Below the pieces are notes generated by a model. That model was given only the letters and a program-made list of their open reading frames with translations, searched no databases and had not been told where the DNA came from. A stretch of DNA of 64,000 nt from an uncultured Flavobacteriaceae bacterium. Lineage in GTDB: Bacteria; Bacteroidota; Bacteroidia; Flavobacteriales; Flavobacteriaceae. The stretch covers positions 1,860,001-1,924,000 of the forward strand of contig CALSTV010000001.1 of the NCBI GenBank assembly GCA_943789365.1. Reading direction: 5' to 3'. Each line of letters opens with the position of its first letter. Positions within the stretch are counted from its first letter, which is position 1. This document shows, in pieces, positions 1-9,455 of this stretch. A program made the translations under genes and the position numbers.

Positions 1-957
1 TTCTTCAGCAATATCCGTCGCTTTCATTTTTCCTTGTTGAATCGCTTTGGCGTCTTCAATTTTTGCAGGCACCCAAATTCGTCCATCGTTACGTAAAGAT
101 TCTGACATCAAGGTCAACTTCGATTGGTAGTCACCAGAACGAGGAATACAGGTTGGGTGAATTTGTGTATAACAAGGATTTGCAAAGAAAGCTCCTTTTT
201 TATGAATTTTCCAGGCAGCGGTTACGTTAGATCCCATGGCGTTTGTAGATAAGAAATACACATTTCCATATCCACCAGTAGCAATCACTACAGCATGAGC
301 AGAATGACGTTGAATTTCACCGGTAATCATATTACGAGCGATAATTCCTCTAGCTTTTCCATCAACCAACACTACATCGAGCATTTCATGACGGTTGTGC
401 ATTTCAATTTTACCACGTGCAATCTGACGGTTCATAGCAGAATAGGCACCTAGAAGTAATTGTTGTCCCGTTTGTCCTTTTGCATAAAAAGTACGCGAAA
501 CCAATACACCTCCAAAAGAACGGTTGTCTAGCAATCCACCATAATCACGAGCAAAAGGAACTCCTTGAGCCACACATTGGTCAATGATATTTGCAGAAAC
601 TTCAGCCAAACGGTGTACGTTTGCTTCACGAGCACGGTAGTCACCTCCTTTTACAGTATCGTAAAACAAACGGTAGGTAGAATCTCCATCTCCTTGATAA
701 TTCTTTGCAGCATTGATACCTCCTTGAGCGGCAATAGAATGCGCTCTACGCGGAGAATCTTGGTAGGCAAATGCTTTTACATTATAGCCTAATTCTGCAA
801 GTGTTGCACAAGCAGAACCACCTGCCAATCCAGTACCTACAACAATAACATCAATGTTACGTTTGTTGGCTGGGTTTACCAAGTCAATTTTATTTTTATA
901 ATCTGTCCATTTATCTTTAATTGGACCTTTTGGAATTTTTGCGTCTAATGTAGCCAT
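1..957 (-). CDS. sdhA: Succinate dehydrogenase/fumarate reductase flavoprotein subunit, C-terminus outside window
   Basis: Catalytic FAD subunit of respiratory complex II, oxidising succinate to fumarate on the cytoplasmic face of the inner membrane. The first 319 residues are visible; the rest lies beyond base 1. A dinucleotide-binding motif GTGLAGG is at residues 41-47. The segment [12 protein letters not shown] follows, and its histidine (about residue 73) matches the residue that carries covalent FAD in this family. The start codon at 955-957 lies 12 bases downstream of the sdhC stop, so the two genes are co-transcribed; an iron-sulfur subunit gene (sdhB) is expected just outside the window. 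The call is secure; choosing between succinate dehydrogenase and fumarate reductase rests on the aerobic flavobacterial context. Confidence 0.95.
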   Translation of the reverse strand, partial: MATLDAKIPKGPIKDKWTDYKNKIDLVNPANKRNIDVIVVGTGLAGGSACATLAELGYNVKAFAYQDSPRRAHSIAAQGGINAAKNYQGDGDSTYRLFYDTVKGGDYRAREANVHRLAEVSANIIDQCVAQGVPFARDYGGLLDNRSFGGVLVSRTFYAKGQTGQQLLLGAYSAMNRQIARGKIEMHNRHEMLDVVLVDGKARGIIARNMITGEIQRHSAHAVVIATGGYGNVYFLSTNAMGSNVTAAWKIHKKGAFFANPCYTQIHPTCIPRSGDYQSKLTLMSESLRNDGRIWVPAKIEDAKAIQQGKMKATDIAEE

Positions 958-969
958 AGGTACTAAATA

Positions 970-1641
970 TTAATGGTTTAAGTGATGAAAGATTGCAATA
1001 CATACGAATCCTAAGGGTATTAAGATTGCGTACAACTTACCAAATGTCTTAAGTCCTTTGGTGTACTTATTGTTCGCTCCAACCGATTGAAAAGCCGAAT
1101 TAAAGCCATGTAGTAAATGCAAGGCTAAAAAGAAGAATGCTACCACGTAAGCAATCACTCTAGCTGGGTTTGCAAACTTGTGTTGTAATTCATGGAAATA
1201 TCTCAATTCACCATCGTGCATCCCTGACCAATCGCCTTGGATAAATTTTGTGTTGATCTCAGGAAACCAAAAATCGACAAAATGCAAAACGATAAAAGCC
1301 AAAATAGCCAAACCGCTATAAATCATATTTCTTGAAGCCCAAGTAGAATTCGCTGCACCGTTATCGACAGCGTATTTTACCGTGGTTGCTTTTTTGTTTT
1401 TAATTTCTAAAATGAATCCCATGACAAAATGAAACACAACACCAAAGATTAATACAGGTTGCAATGCAAACTGCACTGCTGGGTTGGTTCCCATAAAATG
1501 AGAAATTTCGTTGAATACATCTGCGCTAAAAACAGAAGTTAGGTTGATTGCAAAATGTTGTAATAAAAAGAACATTAAGAAAAATGCTGAGAGTGCCATA
1601 GACACCTTTCTAGCAATTGATGAAGATATAAATCCGCTCAT
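970..1641 (-). CDS. sdhC: Succinate dehydrogenase cytochrome b subunit
   Basis: Membrane anchor of complex II, 223 residues, of the single-subunit dihaem type found in Bacteroidota and Bacillus, which passes electrons to menaquinone. Five hydrophobic segments are visible, starting near residues 10-35, 60-80, 105-125, 155-180 and 200-220. Histidines lie in several of them (LLQHFAINL, VFHFVMGF, VLHFVDFW, LALHLLHGF) and are candidate haem ligands. It is the first gene of the operon and precedes sdhA by 12 bases. A TAnnTTTG-type promoter element lies just upstream on the same strand. Specific haem ligands are inferred, not proven. Confidence 0.93.
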   Translation of the reverse strand: MSGFISSSIARKVSMALSAFFLMFFLLQHFAINLTSVFSADVFNEISHFMGTNPAVQFALQPVLIFGVVFHFVMGFILEIKNKKATTVKYAVDNGAANSTWASRNMIYSGLAILAFIVLHFVDFWFPEINTKFIQGDWSGMHDGELRYFHELQHKFANPARVIAYVVAFFFLALHLLHGFNSAFQSVGANNKYTKGLKTFGKLYAILIPLGFVCIAIFHHLNH

Positions 1642-1663
1642 TTTGAAAAAAGTTTTAGAAGTA

Positions 1664-1703
1664 CAAAGATAACATTTAGGTTTATTTATAGCGTATATAT
1701 ACG
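1664..1703 (-). promoter_or_regulatory. Probable sdhCA promoter with upstream palindrome
   Basis: On the minus strand TATCTTTG (complement of 1664-1671) matches the Bacteroidota -7 consensus TAnnTTTG and lies 22 bases before the sdhC start codon. No clear TTTG -33 box is at the usual 19-base spacing. Instead a perfect 12-bp palindrome CGTATATATACG (1692-1703) sits near that position and may be a regulator site. The palindrome is AT-rich, so chance is possible. Confidence 0.45.
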
Positions 1704-1719
1704 TAATTTTATACTGTAA

Positions 1720-1737
1720 ACCTGTGTTTTAACAGGT
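1720..1737 (-). terminator. Weak hairpin after the SLC13 gene
   Basis: ACCTGT and ACAGGT arms (1720-1725 and 1732-1737) form a 6-bp stem located 38 bases after the stop of the SLC13-type gene. The following minus-strand bases are only moderately T-rich. It could be a weak intrinsic terminator separating the transporter from sdhC. Confidence 0.3.
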
Positions 1738-1774
1738 CTTTTGTCTAAATGATAATTTTAGACTTTTAAATTTA

Positions 1775-3631
1775 TTAATAAGGCCAAATCATAGGTATCA
1801 AAATTATACTAATGGCAAAAAATAACAGTAGCAATCCTGAGCCCACCTTTACATAATCTTTAAAACTGTAATTCCCGGCGTTCATGACCATCATATTTGT
1901 GGTGGTTCCGAAAGGTGTTAAGAAAGCAGTGGAAGCACTTACCGCTAAAATCATCATAAAAGGCACTGGGGAATACCCCAATTGCATGGCAGCTGCAATA
2001 ACAATAGGAGCCATTAAAATGGAGGTTGCAGAATTACTCATAATCTGACTCAATGTGGTCGTAATTAAAAAGACACCAGCCAAGAAAAACGTTGGATGCA
2101 TGTCTCCTAAGAACTGCACCATTGAATCGGCGATGAGTTTGGCTGCTCCTGTTTTTTGTAAGGCAACGCCCATAGGAATCATACATGAAATAATTATGAC
2201 GACATTCCAGTTGATAGCACGATACGATTGATTCATATTGATACATCCCCCGGCAACCATAATCATGGCGGTTAACAAGACTGTCATTGCTGAAGAGAAT
2301 ACACCCGACACCAACATAATCACCATAAATACCATGGCAAAAATTGAAATGATTCCTTTTTTACTAATCTTTCCTACTTCTTTTGCCAGTTCTTCGGGGT
2401 GTCCAACAATCAAGAAATCTTTGCTTTCGTCTTGAATGGCTTTAATGTCTTCCCATTTTGCTCTCACCAATAAAGAGTCGCCTTCTTGAAGTACGAATTC
2501 TCTACCTCTAATACGTTTGTTATATCTGTTTAATGCCATTACTTGCACGTTGTATTTCGCTGCAAATCGACCCACATTTATTTTTTTTCCTCGGTAGGAA
2601 GATCTTGGGGCAATAATCAATTCAGAAATTCCAACCTCATCTGTCATTACGTTTTCTTTGACGAACTCACCATCCCCTTCTACTTTTTGAGCGGCAACAT
2701 TGAATTTATCGATAAAACGCTGGATTCTATTTTCACTACAGTTAACGATCAATTCATCATTCATATGAAGCACAGTATTCTCGTCGGGAAAATGATCTTC
2801 TTCAGCGCTTTTTAAACTAACTTTTTGAATAAGATTTGCATCTGTTGGAATAGGATGGTTGATTTTAATCAAGCTAATGCCCATTTCTGAATCGATATGA
2901 AGTTCTTTAATGGTCTTTCCAATCGCTGTCGAATTGGGGCGAATTCTCACCTTCCAAAAGCCTTCAAAAATTTGATAGGAGTCTTCAAGTGTTTGAATAG
3001 ATTCATCGATGTCTTCCATTTTATTGGAAGGGTTATTGGGAAGAATTTTTAATCCAAAGAAACGCATATAGAGTACAATAGCGATAAGCAAAGGGATTCC
3101 TATATAGGCATATTCGAAAAAATTAAAACCTTCATATCCAGCATCGACCAAGGCCTGGTTGGCAATAATATTTGGAGGGGTTCCTGTAAGTGTTAATAAA
3201 CCACCCGTATTGGCCGCAAAAGCTAAAGGGATTAACATTTTGGAAGCGGACGTTTTTAAGCGCCAAGCAGCTGCAATAGCAACTGGAATTAATGAGGCTA
3301 CGGTTCCAGTATTGCTGATAAATCCTGAAATCACTGCCGTTCCTATGATTAACAAAATCAATAATCGGTTTGACTTGTTGTTTGAAAGGGCAACAATTTT
3401 GTTTCCTAACCATGAAGTAACTCCTGTCCTGCTCATGGCTTCTCCAACAATAAACAGGGCGGTAATCATTACTACCGTAGTGTTGCTAAATCCAATAAAC
3501 GCTTCTTTTACCGTGAGGACTCCAAAAACATATAAGGAGGCCATACTTGCTAGTGCCACCACATCGGGACGCAGTTTTCCGGAGATAAATAATGCGATTG
3601 TAATGGCTAAAATGATAAATGTAACTGTCAT
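1775..3631 (-). CDS. SLC13/DASS-family anion transporter with TrkA-C domains
   Basis: Inner-membrane transporter of 618 residues, in the family that moves dicarboxylates, sulfate or other anions, usually with sodium. Two hydrophobic halves (about 1-200 and 420-618) flank a soluble middle of about 210 residues that resembles two consecutive TrkA-C (RCK_C) regulatory domains. The motif ANTGGLLTLTGTPPNIIANQ near residue 140 and its second-half counterpart TAFLTPFGTTTNMMVM are the helical-hairpin Ser/Asn-Thr binding motifs of the superfamily. It stands alone between sdhC and a secreted protein. The substrate cannot be deduced. Confidence 0.88.
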   Translation of the reverse strand: MTVTFIILAITIALFISGKLRPDVVALASMASLYVFGVLTVKEAFIGFSNTTVVMITALFIVGEAMSRTGVTSWLGNKIVALSNNKSNRLLILLIIGTAVISGFISNTGTVASLIPVAIAAAWRLKTSASKMLIPLAFAANTGGLLTLTGTPPNIIANQALVDAGYEGFNFFEYAYIGIPLLIAIVLYMRFFGLKILPNNPSNKMEDIDESIQTLEDSYQIFEGFWKVRIRPNSTAIGKTIKELHIDSEMGISLIKINHPIPTDANLIQKVSLKSAEEDHFPDENTVLHMNDELIVNCSENRIQRFIDKFNVAAQKVEGDGEFVKENVMTDEVGISELIIAPRSSYRGKKINVGRFAAKYNVQVMALNRYNKRIRGREFVLQEGDSLLVRAKWEDIKAIQDESKDFLIVGHPEELAKEVGKISKKGIISIFAMVFMVIMLVSGVFSSAMTVLLTAMIMVAGGCINMNQSYRAINWNVVIIISCMIPMGVALQKTGAAKLIADSMVQFLGDMHPTFFLAGVFLITTTLSQIMSNSATSILMAPIVIAAAMQLGYSPVPFMMILAVSASTAFLTPFGTTTNMMVMNAGNYSFKDYVKVGSGLLLLFFAISIILIPMIWPY

Positions 3632-3786
3632 AATTTTGAGGGTTTGTTAAGACAAATTTATACCAATGCGTTAGGGGTGTTTATGACATATGTCACTTCA
3701 GTTTTCAAGTAGGTATTCTCCTTCTAAATCCCTATTAAAACCTAGGCCTGTAGAAGCGAATACGTTATAGTACTTTTTTTGAATTA

Positions 3787-4407
3787 TTATTTTTTCGAAG
3801 GTATCAAACATTTTGGAGTTTCCCATATACCTTTGTATGTAGATTTTGAAATGGGTAGACCATTACAATCCAAATAATTCCCTTTTTGGTCTTTTTTTAG
3901 GATTCTCAAATCGCCATTATTTATTTTTTTGAGAATAAATACTATGAATTCTTCTTTTGTCGCTTTTTTATTGTTTTTGTATAGTTCAAGTCCAATTGAA
4001 TTGTTGAAAAGATCCATTTCTGAAGCTTGTGCATCTGGAACACTACCTTCTTCTAATTTGCCTTTTTTAAATTGTTTGTAATTTCCTTTTTCATGTGCTT
4101 TTCCAAGACTTCTAGCAGATCTTCTTCCTATTTCTTGGGCTAAGGAAGCCATCCAATAGGCGTGACGAAAAGCGTCTATCTGTCCGCCATTGGCATCGCC
4201 ATCCAATAGCTTTGTTTGTTGTATAGAATCGGTAATACGTATGGCCTCCAAAGAAGTTTTATAAGCTCTTTTTGCTTTGAAAGGATGAAAGATTACCCAA
4301 CATTTTTCGGGACCAGAAAGTTTAGAAAATGCTTTTTTTGAATTTTGACCTTGAATATTTGGCATTGACAAGATCCAAGTGATTGATAACAGGCAAAATA
4401 GTTTCAT
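3787..4407 (-). CDS. Secreted protein with DAFRHAYW motif (DUF6973-like)
   Basis: A 206-residue protein with a signal peptide (about residues 1-20, ending near QGQ). It carries the motif GGQIDAFRHAYWMA near residues 75-88 followed by conserved-looking helices (EIGRRSARSLGKAHE, ASEMDLFNNSIGLEL). This motif matches my memory of the DUF6973 family, whose function is not established. It is monocistronic, 72 bases downstream of a porin gene on the same strand, and the two may be co-transcribed. No catalytic role is assigned. Confidence 0.7.
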   Translation of the reverse strand: MKLFCLLSITWILSMPNIQGQNSKKAFSKLSGPEKCWVIFHPFKAKRAYKTSLEAIRITDSIQQTKLLDGDANGGQIDAFRHAYWMASLAQEIGRRSARSLGKAHEKGNYKQFKKGKLEEGSVPDAQASEMDLFNNSIGLELYKNNKKATKEEFIVFILKKINNGDLRILKKDQKGNYLDCNGLPISKSTYKGIWETPKCLIPSKK

Positions 4408-4479
4408 TGGGTTACATCGTAGTGCTGTACTTGCGAATGTAACACAATTGTTGAGTGATTCATAATTAGAGCAGCAAAA

Positions 4480-5115
4480 CTATTTGTGTTTGTTCCTATG
4501 ATTTATAGATTTTCCAAACTGCGCTGTAATGCCAAAGTTGTGTTGAAAATAGTCAAAATTATTTTCTAAAGGGTTGTGGTTGTAATCGGATTGAAAATGA
4601 ATTCCAATAGCCTTGTCTAGCCAAATAACAAAGCCCAAGCCAACTCCAATCTTTCCGCTGTTAGTTATAATGTTTGTCTCCGTGTTTTTAAACCTAGAGT
4701 AAGCGCCACCAAAAGCTAGAAACGGATCGAAAGACATGGTTGACGTATCTGGGTCAATCAATCGTATTTTTACTTTGAGATCTGCCGCCTGAAATTGCAA
4801 CATCGACTCTGGACTTCTTGCTCTCCGCAAAGATTTACGGTATCTATTATTTGCTGAAAGCATCAATTTAATAGAAGTTTTGTTACCGATATAGCGTTCA
4901 CCATAGAAACAAAAAGGTGTTTTAAAGAGCACTTCATTACTGTTATTTTCAATATAAGACTCTTTTAAATCTCGATAGGAATCTGTAATTGTTTGGATGT
5001 TGAGTATATTAAAGCCAAAGCCAACGGCCCAAGGCTTTTCTGAGTTTTGTGCGTTTGCTGAGAAAAGTTGTAAAAACAGGAATGCGCCCCCAAAGGCAAC
5101 TTTAAAATTTTTCAT
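4480..5115 (-). CDS. Small outer-membrane beta-barrel protein
   Basis: A 211-residue protein with a signal peptide (about 1-22, cleavage near ANAQ) followed by alternating amphipathic strands. The mature start, EKPWAVGFGFNILNIQ, resembles the N-terminal barrel of flavobacterial OmpA-like proteins, but there is no C-terminal peptidoglycan-binding OmpA domain. It is related in pattern to two other proteins in this window (18126-18719 and 26122-26736). A run of nine G (C on the coding strand) lies 48 bases before its start codon and could affect expression. Function as a pore or structural protein is inferred. Confidence 0.8.
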   Translation of the reverse strand: MKNFKVAFGGAFLFLQLFSANAQNSEKPWAVGFGFNILNIQTITDSYRDLKESYIENNSNEVLFKTPFCFYGERYIGNKTSIKLMLSANNRYRKSLRRARSPESMLQFQAADLKVKIRLIDPDTSTMSFDPFLAFGGAYSRFKNTETNIITNSGKIGVGLGFVIWLDKAIGIHFQSDYNHNPLENNFDYFQHNFGITAQFGKSINHRNKHK

Positions 5116-5462
5116 AGTGAAAAAGGTTAAATTACGTTACGAGGGGGATATGTTGTTTTTTCGGGGGGGGGATCTGACTAAGGAGGGATAAATAATAGCG
5201 TCAAATCAGGCACTAATTTACGATATTTTTAAGGAAAATCTATATAATTTGTAAAATAATTGTTTAGAAAGCCTTTAGTCTTTCAGGTCGTAAATTATTG
5301 GTTGTGTTACAAGGATTGATTGAATTCTTGAGTAGAAAAATTCTAAATGTGTTGGTTTTTTGGAAATATCTCCAAGGAATAGTTTACATTTAAATACATT
5401 TGCATTTGAATTGTTTGGCCTACTGCACCATATATTGGAGTTATCACATAAATATACTATCT
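5116..5462. other. Divergent intergenic region with G tract
   Basis: 347 bases between the divergent porin gene and the aminopeptidase P gene. It contains G5 (5143-5147) and G9 (5163-5171) tracts near the porin start and a TACATTTG element (5395-5402) that fits the Bacteroidota -7 box and would drive the aminopeptidase gene. No RNA gene or open frame with convincing content was seen. A short upstream in-frame extension of the aminopeptidase frame (from 5400) overlaps this promoter box and is judged non-coding. Confidence 0.5.
5163..5171. repeat. Homopolymeric G9 tract upstream of porin gene
   Basis: Nine consecutive G in an otherwise AT-rich intergenic region, 48 bases before the start codon at 5115 (minus strand). 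Tracts of this length are prone to slipped-strand length change and, when placed in or near promoters of surface proteins, can cause phase variation. Only the tract itself is directly seen. Confidence 0.9.
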
Positions 5463-6761
5463 ATGAAATACGACAAGATTGACAATCAGTTATTTGTGAA
5501 AAACCGAAGGAATTTCACAGCAAAGATGAAGGGTAATTCTATTGCTTTTTTCAATTCGAATGATATCTATCCTATAAGTGCAGATAGCACTTTGCCATTT
5601 GAACAACATAGGGATATATTTTATTTGTCTGGAATAGATCAGGAAGAAAGCGTGTTATTTTTGTTTCCTGACTGTCCTAAAAAACAGCACAAAGAAATTT
5701 TGTTTGTTAGAGAAACCAATGAGCATATAGCTATCTGGGAAGGTGCAAAATTAACCAAAGAAAAAGCAACACAGATTTCAGGAATACAAACCGTGTATTG
5801 GTTGCAAGAGCTTCCAAAAGTATTGGCGGAGGTGATGACACAGTGTGAAAACATGTATATCAATACCAATGAGCATTATCGAGCAAATGTAGAGACGGAG
5901 ACTCGAGAAGACCGTTTTACTAAAATGCTCAAAGATAAATTTCCAGCGCATACCGTTTCAAAAAGCAATCCAATATTGCAACGAATCCGTTCAGTAAAAG
6001 ATGCTGTTGAAATAGCCTTGATTCAACAGGCCTGCGATATCACAGAAAAAGGATTTAGACGTGTGTTAGATTTTGTAAAACCAGGTGTGTGGGAATATGA
6101 AATTGAAGCGGAGTTGATTGCAGAATTTGTAAGAAATCGTTCAAAAGGTTTTGCATATACTCCTATTGTTGCCAGTGGAAACAATGCGAACGTTTTGCAT
6201 TATATAGAAAACAACAAACAGTGCAAAGAAGGCGAACTGATTTTAATGGATGTAGCCGCAGAATATGCCAATTATTCAAGCGATTTGACCCGAACAATTC
6301 CTGTTTCGGGAAAATTTTCACCACGTCAGAAAGAAGTATATAACGCCGTACATCGCGTAAAGAATGAAGCCACTAGCATGTTGGTTCCAGGAACGCTATG
6401 GGCAGAATATCAGGTAGAAGTAGGTAAAATAATGACGTCTGAACTTTTAGGCTTAAAACTATTAGACAAAAGTGATGTTCAGAACGAAAACCCAGAGTGG
6501 CCTGCTTACAAAAAATATTTTATGCACGGAACCTCACATCATATGGGACTCGACACACACGATTACGGAATACTTACAGAGCCTATGGAAAAAAACATGG
6601 TCTTTACGGTAGAGCCCGGGATCTATATTCCAGAGGAAGGATTTGGTATTCGGTTGGAGGATGATGTGGTCATTCAAGAATCTGGTGCACCATTGAATTT
6701 GATGAAAAACATTCCCATAGTAGCAGATGAAATAGAATCGATACTACAAGATTCGAAATAA
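5463..6761 (+). CDS. pepP: Aminopeptidase P family (Xaa-Pro) metallopeptidase
   Basis: Cytoplasmic dimetal peptidase removing an N-terminal residue before proline, 432 residues. The N-terminal creatinase-like domain (about 1-160) precedes a pita-bread catalytic domain. Metal-ligand motifs are visible: LMDVAAEYANYSSDLTRTIP (two Asp), HGTSHHMGLDTHD (His) and EPGIYI...GIRLEDDVVI (two Glu). The ATG at 5463 is chosen over the frame opening at 5400 because the 21 extra residues are uncharacteristic and overlap the TACATTTG promoter box. It is first in a same-strand run with proC (49-base gap). Confidence 0.92.
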   Translation: MKYDKIDNQLFVKNRRNFTAKMKGNSIAFFNSNDIYPISADSTLPFEQHRDIFYLSGIDQEESVLFLFPDCPKKQHKEILFVRETNEHIAIWEGAKLTKEKATQISGIQTVYWLQELPKVLAEVMTQCENMYINTNEHYRANVETETREDRFTKMLKDKFPAHTVSKSNPILQRIRSVKDAVEIALIQQACDITEKGFRRVLDFVKPGVWEYEIEAELIAEFVRNRSKGFAYTPIVASGNNANVLHYIENNKQCKEGELILMDVAAEYANYSSDLTRTIPVSGKFSPRQKEVYNAVHRVKNEATSMLVPGTLWAEYQVEVGKIMTSELLGLKLLDKSDVQNENPEWPAYKKYFMHGTSHHMGLDTHDYGILTEPMEKNMVFTVEPGIYIPEEGFGIRLEDDVVIQESGAPLNLMKNIPIVADEIESILQDSK

Positions 6762-6810
6762 TAAAAGTAAAAAATATAGAAACGAAACTGAAGAAAACAC
6801 TAGAATTAAG

Positions 6811-7608
6811 ATGAAAAATATTACAGTAATAGGAGGAGGAAATATGGGGTTTACCTATGCAGCGTCAATTTATGATTCTCCATTAGAGGCGAAAATTCAA
6901 ATTTTAGAAAAGTCTAAAGAACGCATCGATGCGATTAATAGTTTAAACACAATTGTTGCAGGAGACGATTATGCTGTTTTAAGGGATTCAGATATTGTTT
7001 TTTTAGCTGTAAAACCGCAGATTGCTCCAGATGTTTTTAAAAGCGTTAAACACCTATTACACAAAGATCAATTGGTGGTGTCTATCATGGCAGGTACTAC
7101 TATTGAAACCATTCAGCAAGGTTTGGGCTTAGACAAAGTAGTTCGTGCCATGCCAAATTTGCCTGCCCAGGTAAATCTGGGAACCACTACTTATGTGAGT
7201 TCACCAGAAGTCTCTAAAGATGAATTGGAATTCATTGCTGCCATTTTAGCTTCTACAGGAGAAATAATTCCGGTTGCTTCTGAAGATCAATTGGATCGTT
7301 CAATTGGTGTTTCGGGAAGTGGTCCCGGCTTTGTTTTCTATATGATGAATGCAATGGAAAAGGCAGCTCATGACCTCGGATTTGCTCCCGATGAAGCGAA
7401 GCGAATGATTGCACAAACTGTAGAAGGGTCTGTAAAGCTGTACAAAGAAAACAACATTTCCTTGGAGGAATGGATGGGGAGAGTTTCTTCCAAAGGAGGA
7501 ACGACCATTGCTGGTTTGAATTACTTTGAAGAGAAAAAAATTGCTGAAGAAATTAAAAACGGAATTGCCGTATGTGTAGCAAGAGCCTTTGAATTAGGAG
7601 GTAAATAA
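6811..7608 (+). CDS. proC: Pyrroline-5-carboxylate reductase
   Basis: Last step of proline synthesis, NAD(P)H-dependent reduction of 1-pyrroline-5-carboxylate, 265 residues as usual for the family. The N-terminal Rossmann motif GGGNMG is at residues 8-13. VVRAMPNLPAQVNLG and the C-terminal dimer-domain signature (SGSGPGFVFYMMNAME, then GRVSSKGGTTIAGL) follow. It lies between the aminopeptidase P gene and a hydrolase gene with gaps of about 45-50 bases. Proline release by aminopeptidase P is thematically related, but a functional link is only inferred. Confidence 0.95.
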   Translation: MKNITVIGGGNMGFTYAASIYDSPLEAKIQILEKSKERIDAINSLNTIVAGDDYAVLRDSDIVFLAVKPQIAPDVFKSVKHLLHKDQLVVSIMAGTTIETIQQGLGLDKVVRAMPNLPAQVNLGTTTYVSSPEVSKDELEFIAAILASTGEIIPVASEDQLDRSIGVSGSGPGFVFYMMNAMEKAAHDLGFAPDEAKRMIAQTVEGSVKLYKENNISLEEWMGRVSSKGGTTIAGLNYFEEKKIAEEIKNGIAVCVARAFELGGK

Positions 7609-7652
7609 ACCGAAACAGCAGGATAAATAGTTACTTTAATTGTAAACAATTT

Positions 7653-8450
7653 ATGGAGGCCTTTGTAAACTATAAAAACACAAAAATACATTACCGAGCT
7701 CAAGGTAGTGGAACTACAGTTGTTTTGCTACACGGATTTTTAGAAAATATATCGATGTGGGCGACTACTGTTGATATGCTTTCACAGCGATACCGAGTCG
7801 TATGTGTCGACCTGTTAGGCCATGGGAAGACAGAAAACATGGGCTATGTACACGGTATGGTGCAAATGGCAGAATGCGTAAAGGAAGTATTGAATGTACT
7901 TAAAATTCGAAAGTCAATATTGGTAGGGCATTCTATGGGAGGTTATGTCGCTTTGGCTTTTGCAGAATTGTATCCCGACAATGTAAAAGGAATTTGCTTG
8001 ATGAATTCAACTTCTAGAGCTGACACTCCTGAAAAGCAAAAAAATAGAGATAAGGCTATTGCAATTGTAAAGCAAAATCACAATGCGTTTATTCGAAACT
8101 CGATACCGATGTTATTTCGATCAAAAAACAGAAGGTTGTTTCGAGAAGAAATTAACGAAGTAAAAAGAGAAGCATTAAACACTTCTAAACAAGGAATAAT
8201 TGCTGCATTGGAAGGTATGAAAATCAGACAAGATCGAGAAGTGCTATTGCATTTTGGTCCTTATCCTAAAATGTTAATAATAGGAGAAAAAGACCCAGTG
8301 CTAAACTTGAATGATTTGTTGAGTCAAGTCGAAAACACCAATATCGAGGTGGTAAGGCTTTCGGAAGGCCATATGTCTCACATCGAAAATAAAAAGGAAT
8401 TTAGAGCAGTCTTGACGAGCTTTATAAAAACTTGCGTGTTCAAAAATTAG
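7653..8450 (+). CDS. Alpha/beta-fold hydrolase
   Basis: A 265-residue cytoplasmic hydrolase. The oxyanion motif LLHGFLEN, the nucleophile elbow VGHSMGGYV (Ser near residue 96), the acid in IIGEKDPVL and the base histidine in SEGHMSHIEN complete the catalytic triad. The substrate is unknown; members of this group act on esters or C-C bonds. It follows proC by 44 bases on the same strand and its end is only 9 bases from the convergent SPOR-protein gene. Confidence 0.88.
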   Translation: MEAFVNYKNTKIHYRAQGSGTTVVLLHGFLENISMWATTVDMLSQRYRVVCVDLLGHGKTENMGYVHGMVQMAECVKEVLNVLKIRKSILVGHSMGGYVALAFAELYPDNVKGICLMNSTSRADTPEKQKNRDKAIAIVKQNHNAFIRNSIPMLFRSKNRRLFREEINEVKREALNTSKQGIIAALEGMKIRQDREVLLHFGPYPKMLIIGEKDPVLNLNDLLSQVENTNIEVVRLSEGHMSHIENKKEFRAVLTSFIKTCVFKN

Positions 8451-8459
8451 AGTGTCGGC

Positions 8460-9359
8460 TTATTTGATGTACAACCAAGCTTCTTTATCGATATTTCTTT
8501 TAATGATTTGAAGTTGTTTTACAGCTTCCTCACGTGTACCGTAGCTTTCAAAACTTACTTGTGTTAACCCCCATTTATTGATCCCAATAACACGTGCGTT
8601 AAACCCTCTTTTTTGAAGTTGTTTTATTTTTTTTGCCGCATTTGCTTTTTCCGAAAAAGCGCCTGCAATAAGATGGTATTTCTTTTTCGGTTGTGCTTTT
8701 ACCAGGTCTAGATTGATTTCAGGTAAAGGGTTTGCAATGGTAAAAGTGGCTTCTTGAATTTTTTTAGAAACAATTTCCTGAGCCTCCTTTTCAAGTATAT
8801 TGGCTTGATTTTGCATATGAGAATTCCAACTCAACGAACCAATAGTAAGCATTGCAGCTACAGCAGCGGCATACTTTAAATAACGAGGAGACCTCCTGCG
8901 CTCTGTAGTTTCGAGAGCAACGGTTTTTTGTTTGTATTCAAGGCGCTTTATCGCTGGAGATTGTACATTTGCCAAACCATAAGAACTGGTCAAATAATTG
9001 ATGGATTCTATAGGGCTAAAAATAATCTTTCGTTCCCTGTTCAAAGAAAGCGTACCAATTTTTTCTAGCGTAACTGCTTCTTTTTCCAGTTGAGACTTCC
9101 ATTCAATAACTGCAATTTCTATGCGGTCTACAGCTGCTTCAAAACTGCAGTTTTCCGAACTTGCAATATAGTTCGCAAGCAAGCCATCATTGTTTGTCAA
9201 CTGACTATTAAACCCTAATTTTTTTGTTGGGGGATAGAATGTATGCGTGAAATGATTTGCTCGAGATGGAATGGTATTCGAAACAAAACCTCCAAAGCCC
9301 GGAACAATCACACATTCGTACCTGTATAATAAATCGCTGATGTATGTGTTTAACTGCAT
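8460..9359 (-). CDS. HU/CCDC81-type and SPOR-domain membrane protein
   Basis: A 299-residue protein. The N-terminus (MQLNTYISDLLYRYECVIVP, about 1-125) resembles the paired HU-like CCDC81 domains common in Bacteroidota. A single transmembrane segment follows (LKYAAAVAAMLTIGSLSW, about 160-178). The C-terminus (about 225-299, KKYHLIAGAFSEKANAAKKI) is a SPOR domain, which binds denuded peptidoglycan at the septum. The ATG at 9357-9359 is preferred over a start 15 codons upstream because the domain begins there. It is divergent from dprA with about a 97-base gap. A role linking envelope and division is inferred. Confidence 0.85.
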   Translation of the reverse strand: MQLNTYISDLLYRYECVIVPGFGGFVSNTIPSRANHFTHTFYPPTKKLGFNSQLTNNDGLLANYIASSENCSFEAAVDRIEIAVIEWKSQLEKEAVTLEKIGTLSLNRERKIIFSPIESINYLTSSYGLANVQSPAIKRLEYKQKTVALETTERRRSPRYLKYAAAVAAMLTIGSLSWNSHMQNQANILEKEAQEIVSKKIQEATFTIANPLPEINLDLVKAQPKKKYHLIAGAFSEKANAAKKIKQLQKRGFNARVIGINKWGLTQVSFESYGTREEAVKQLQIIKRNIDKEAWLYIK

Positions 9360-9455
9360 AGAAACAAATATATAGATTTTCTGATTTTTTGTAGCGAAAC
9401 CCACCTATATTTTATCAACAATTATTTTGTAACTTGGTTATCAAATTGTTATGAA

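Noticed and set aside
3159-3650. Long plus-strand open frame (163 codons) opposite the SLC13 gene
   Set aside because: It is antisense to a clear transporter gene with intact family motifs; its translation shows no domain and it has no promoter or ribosome-binding context.
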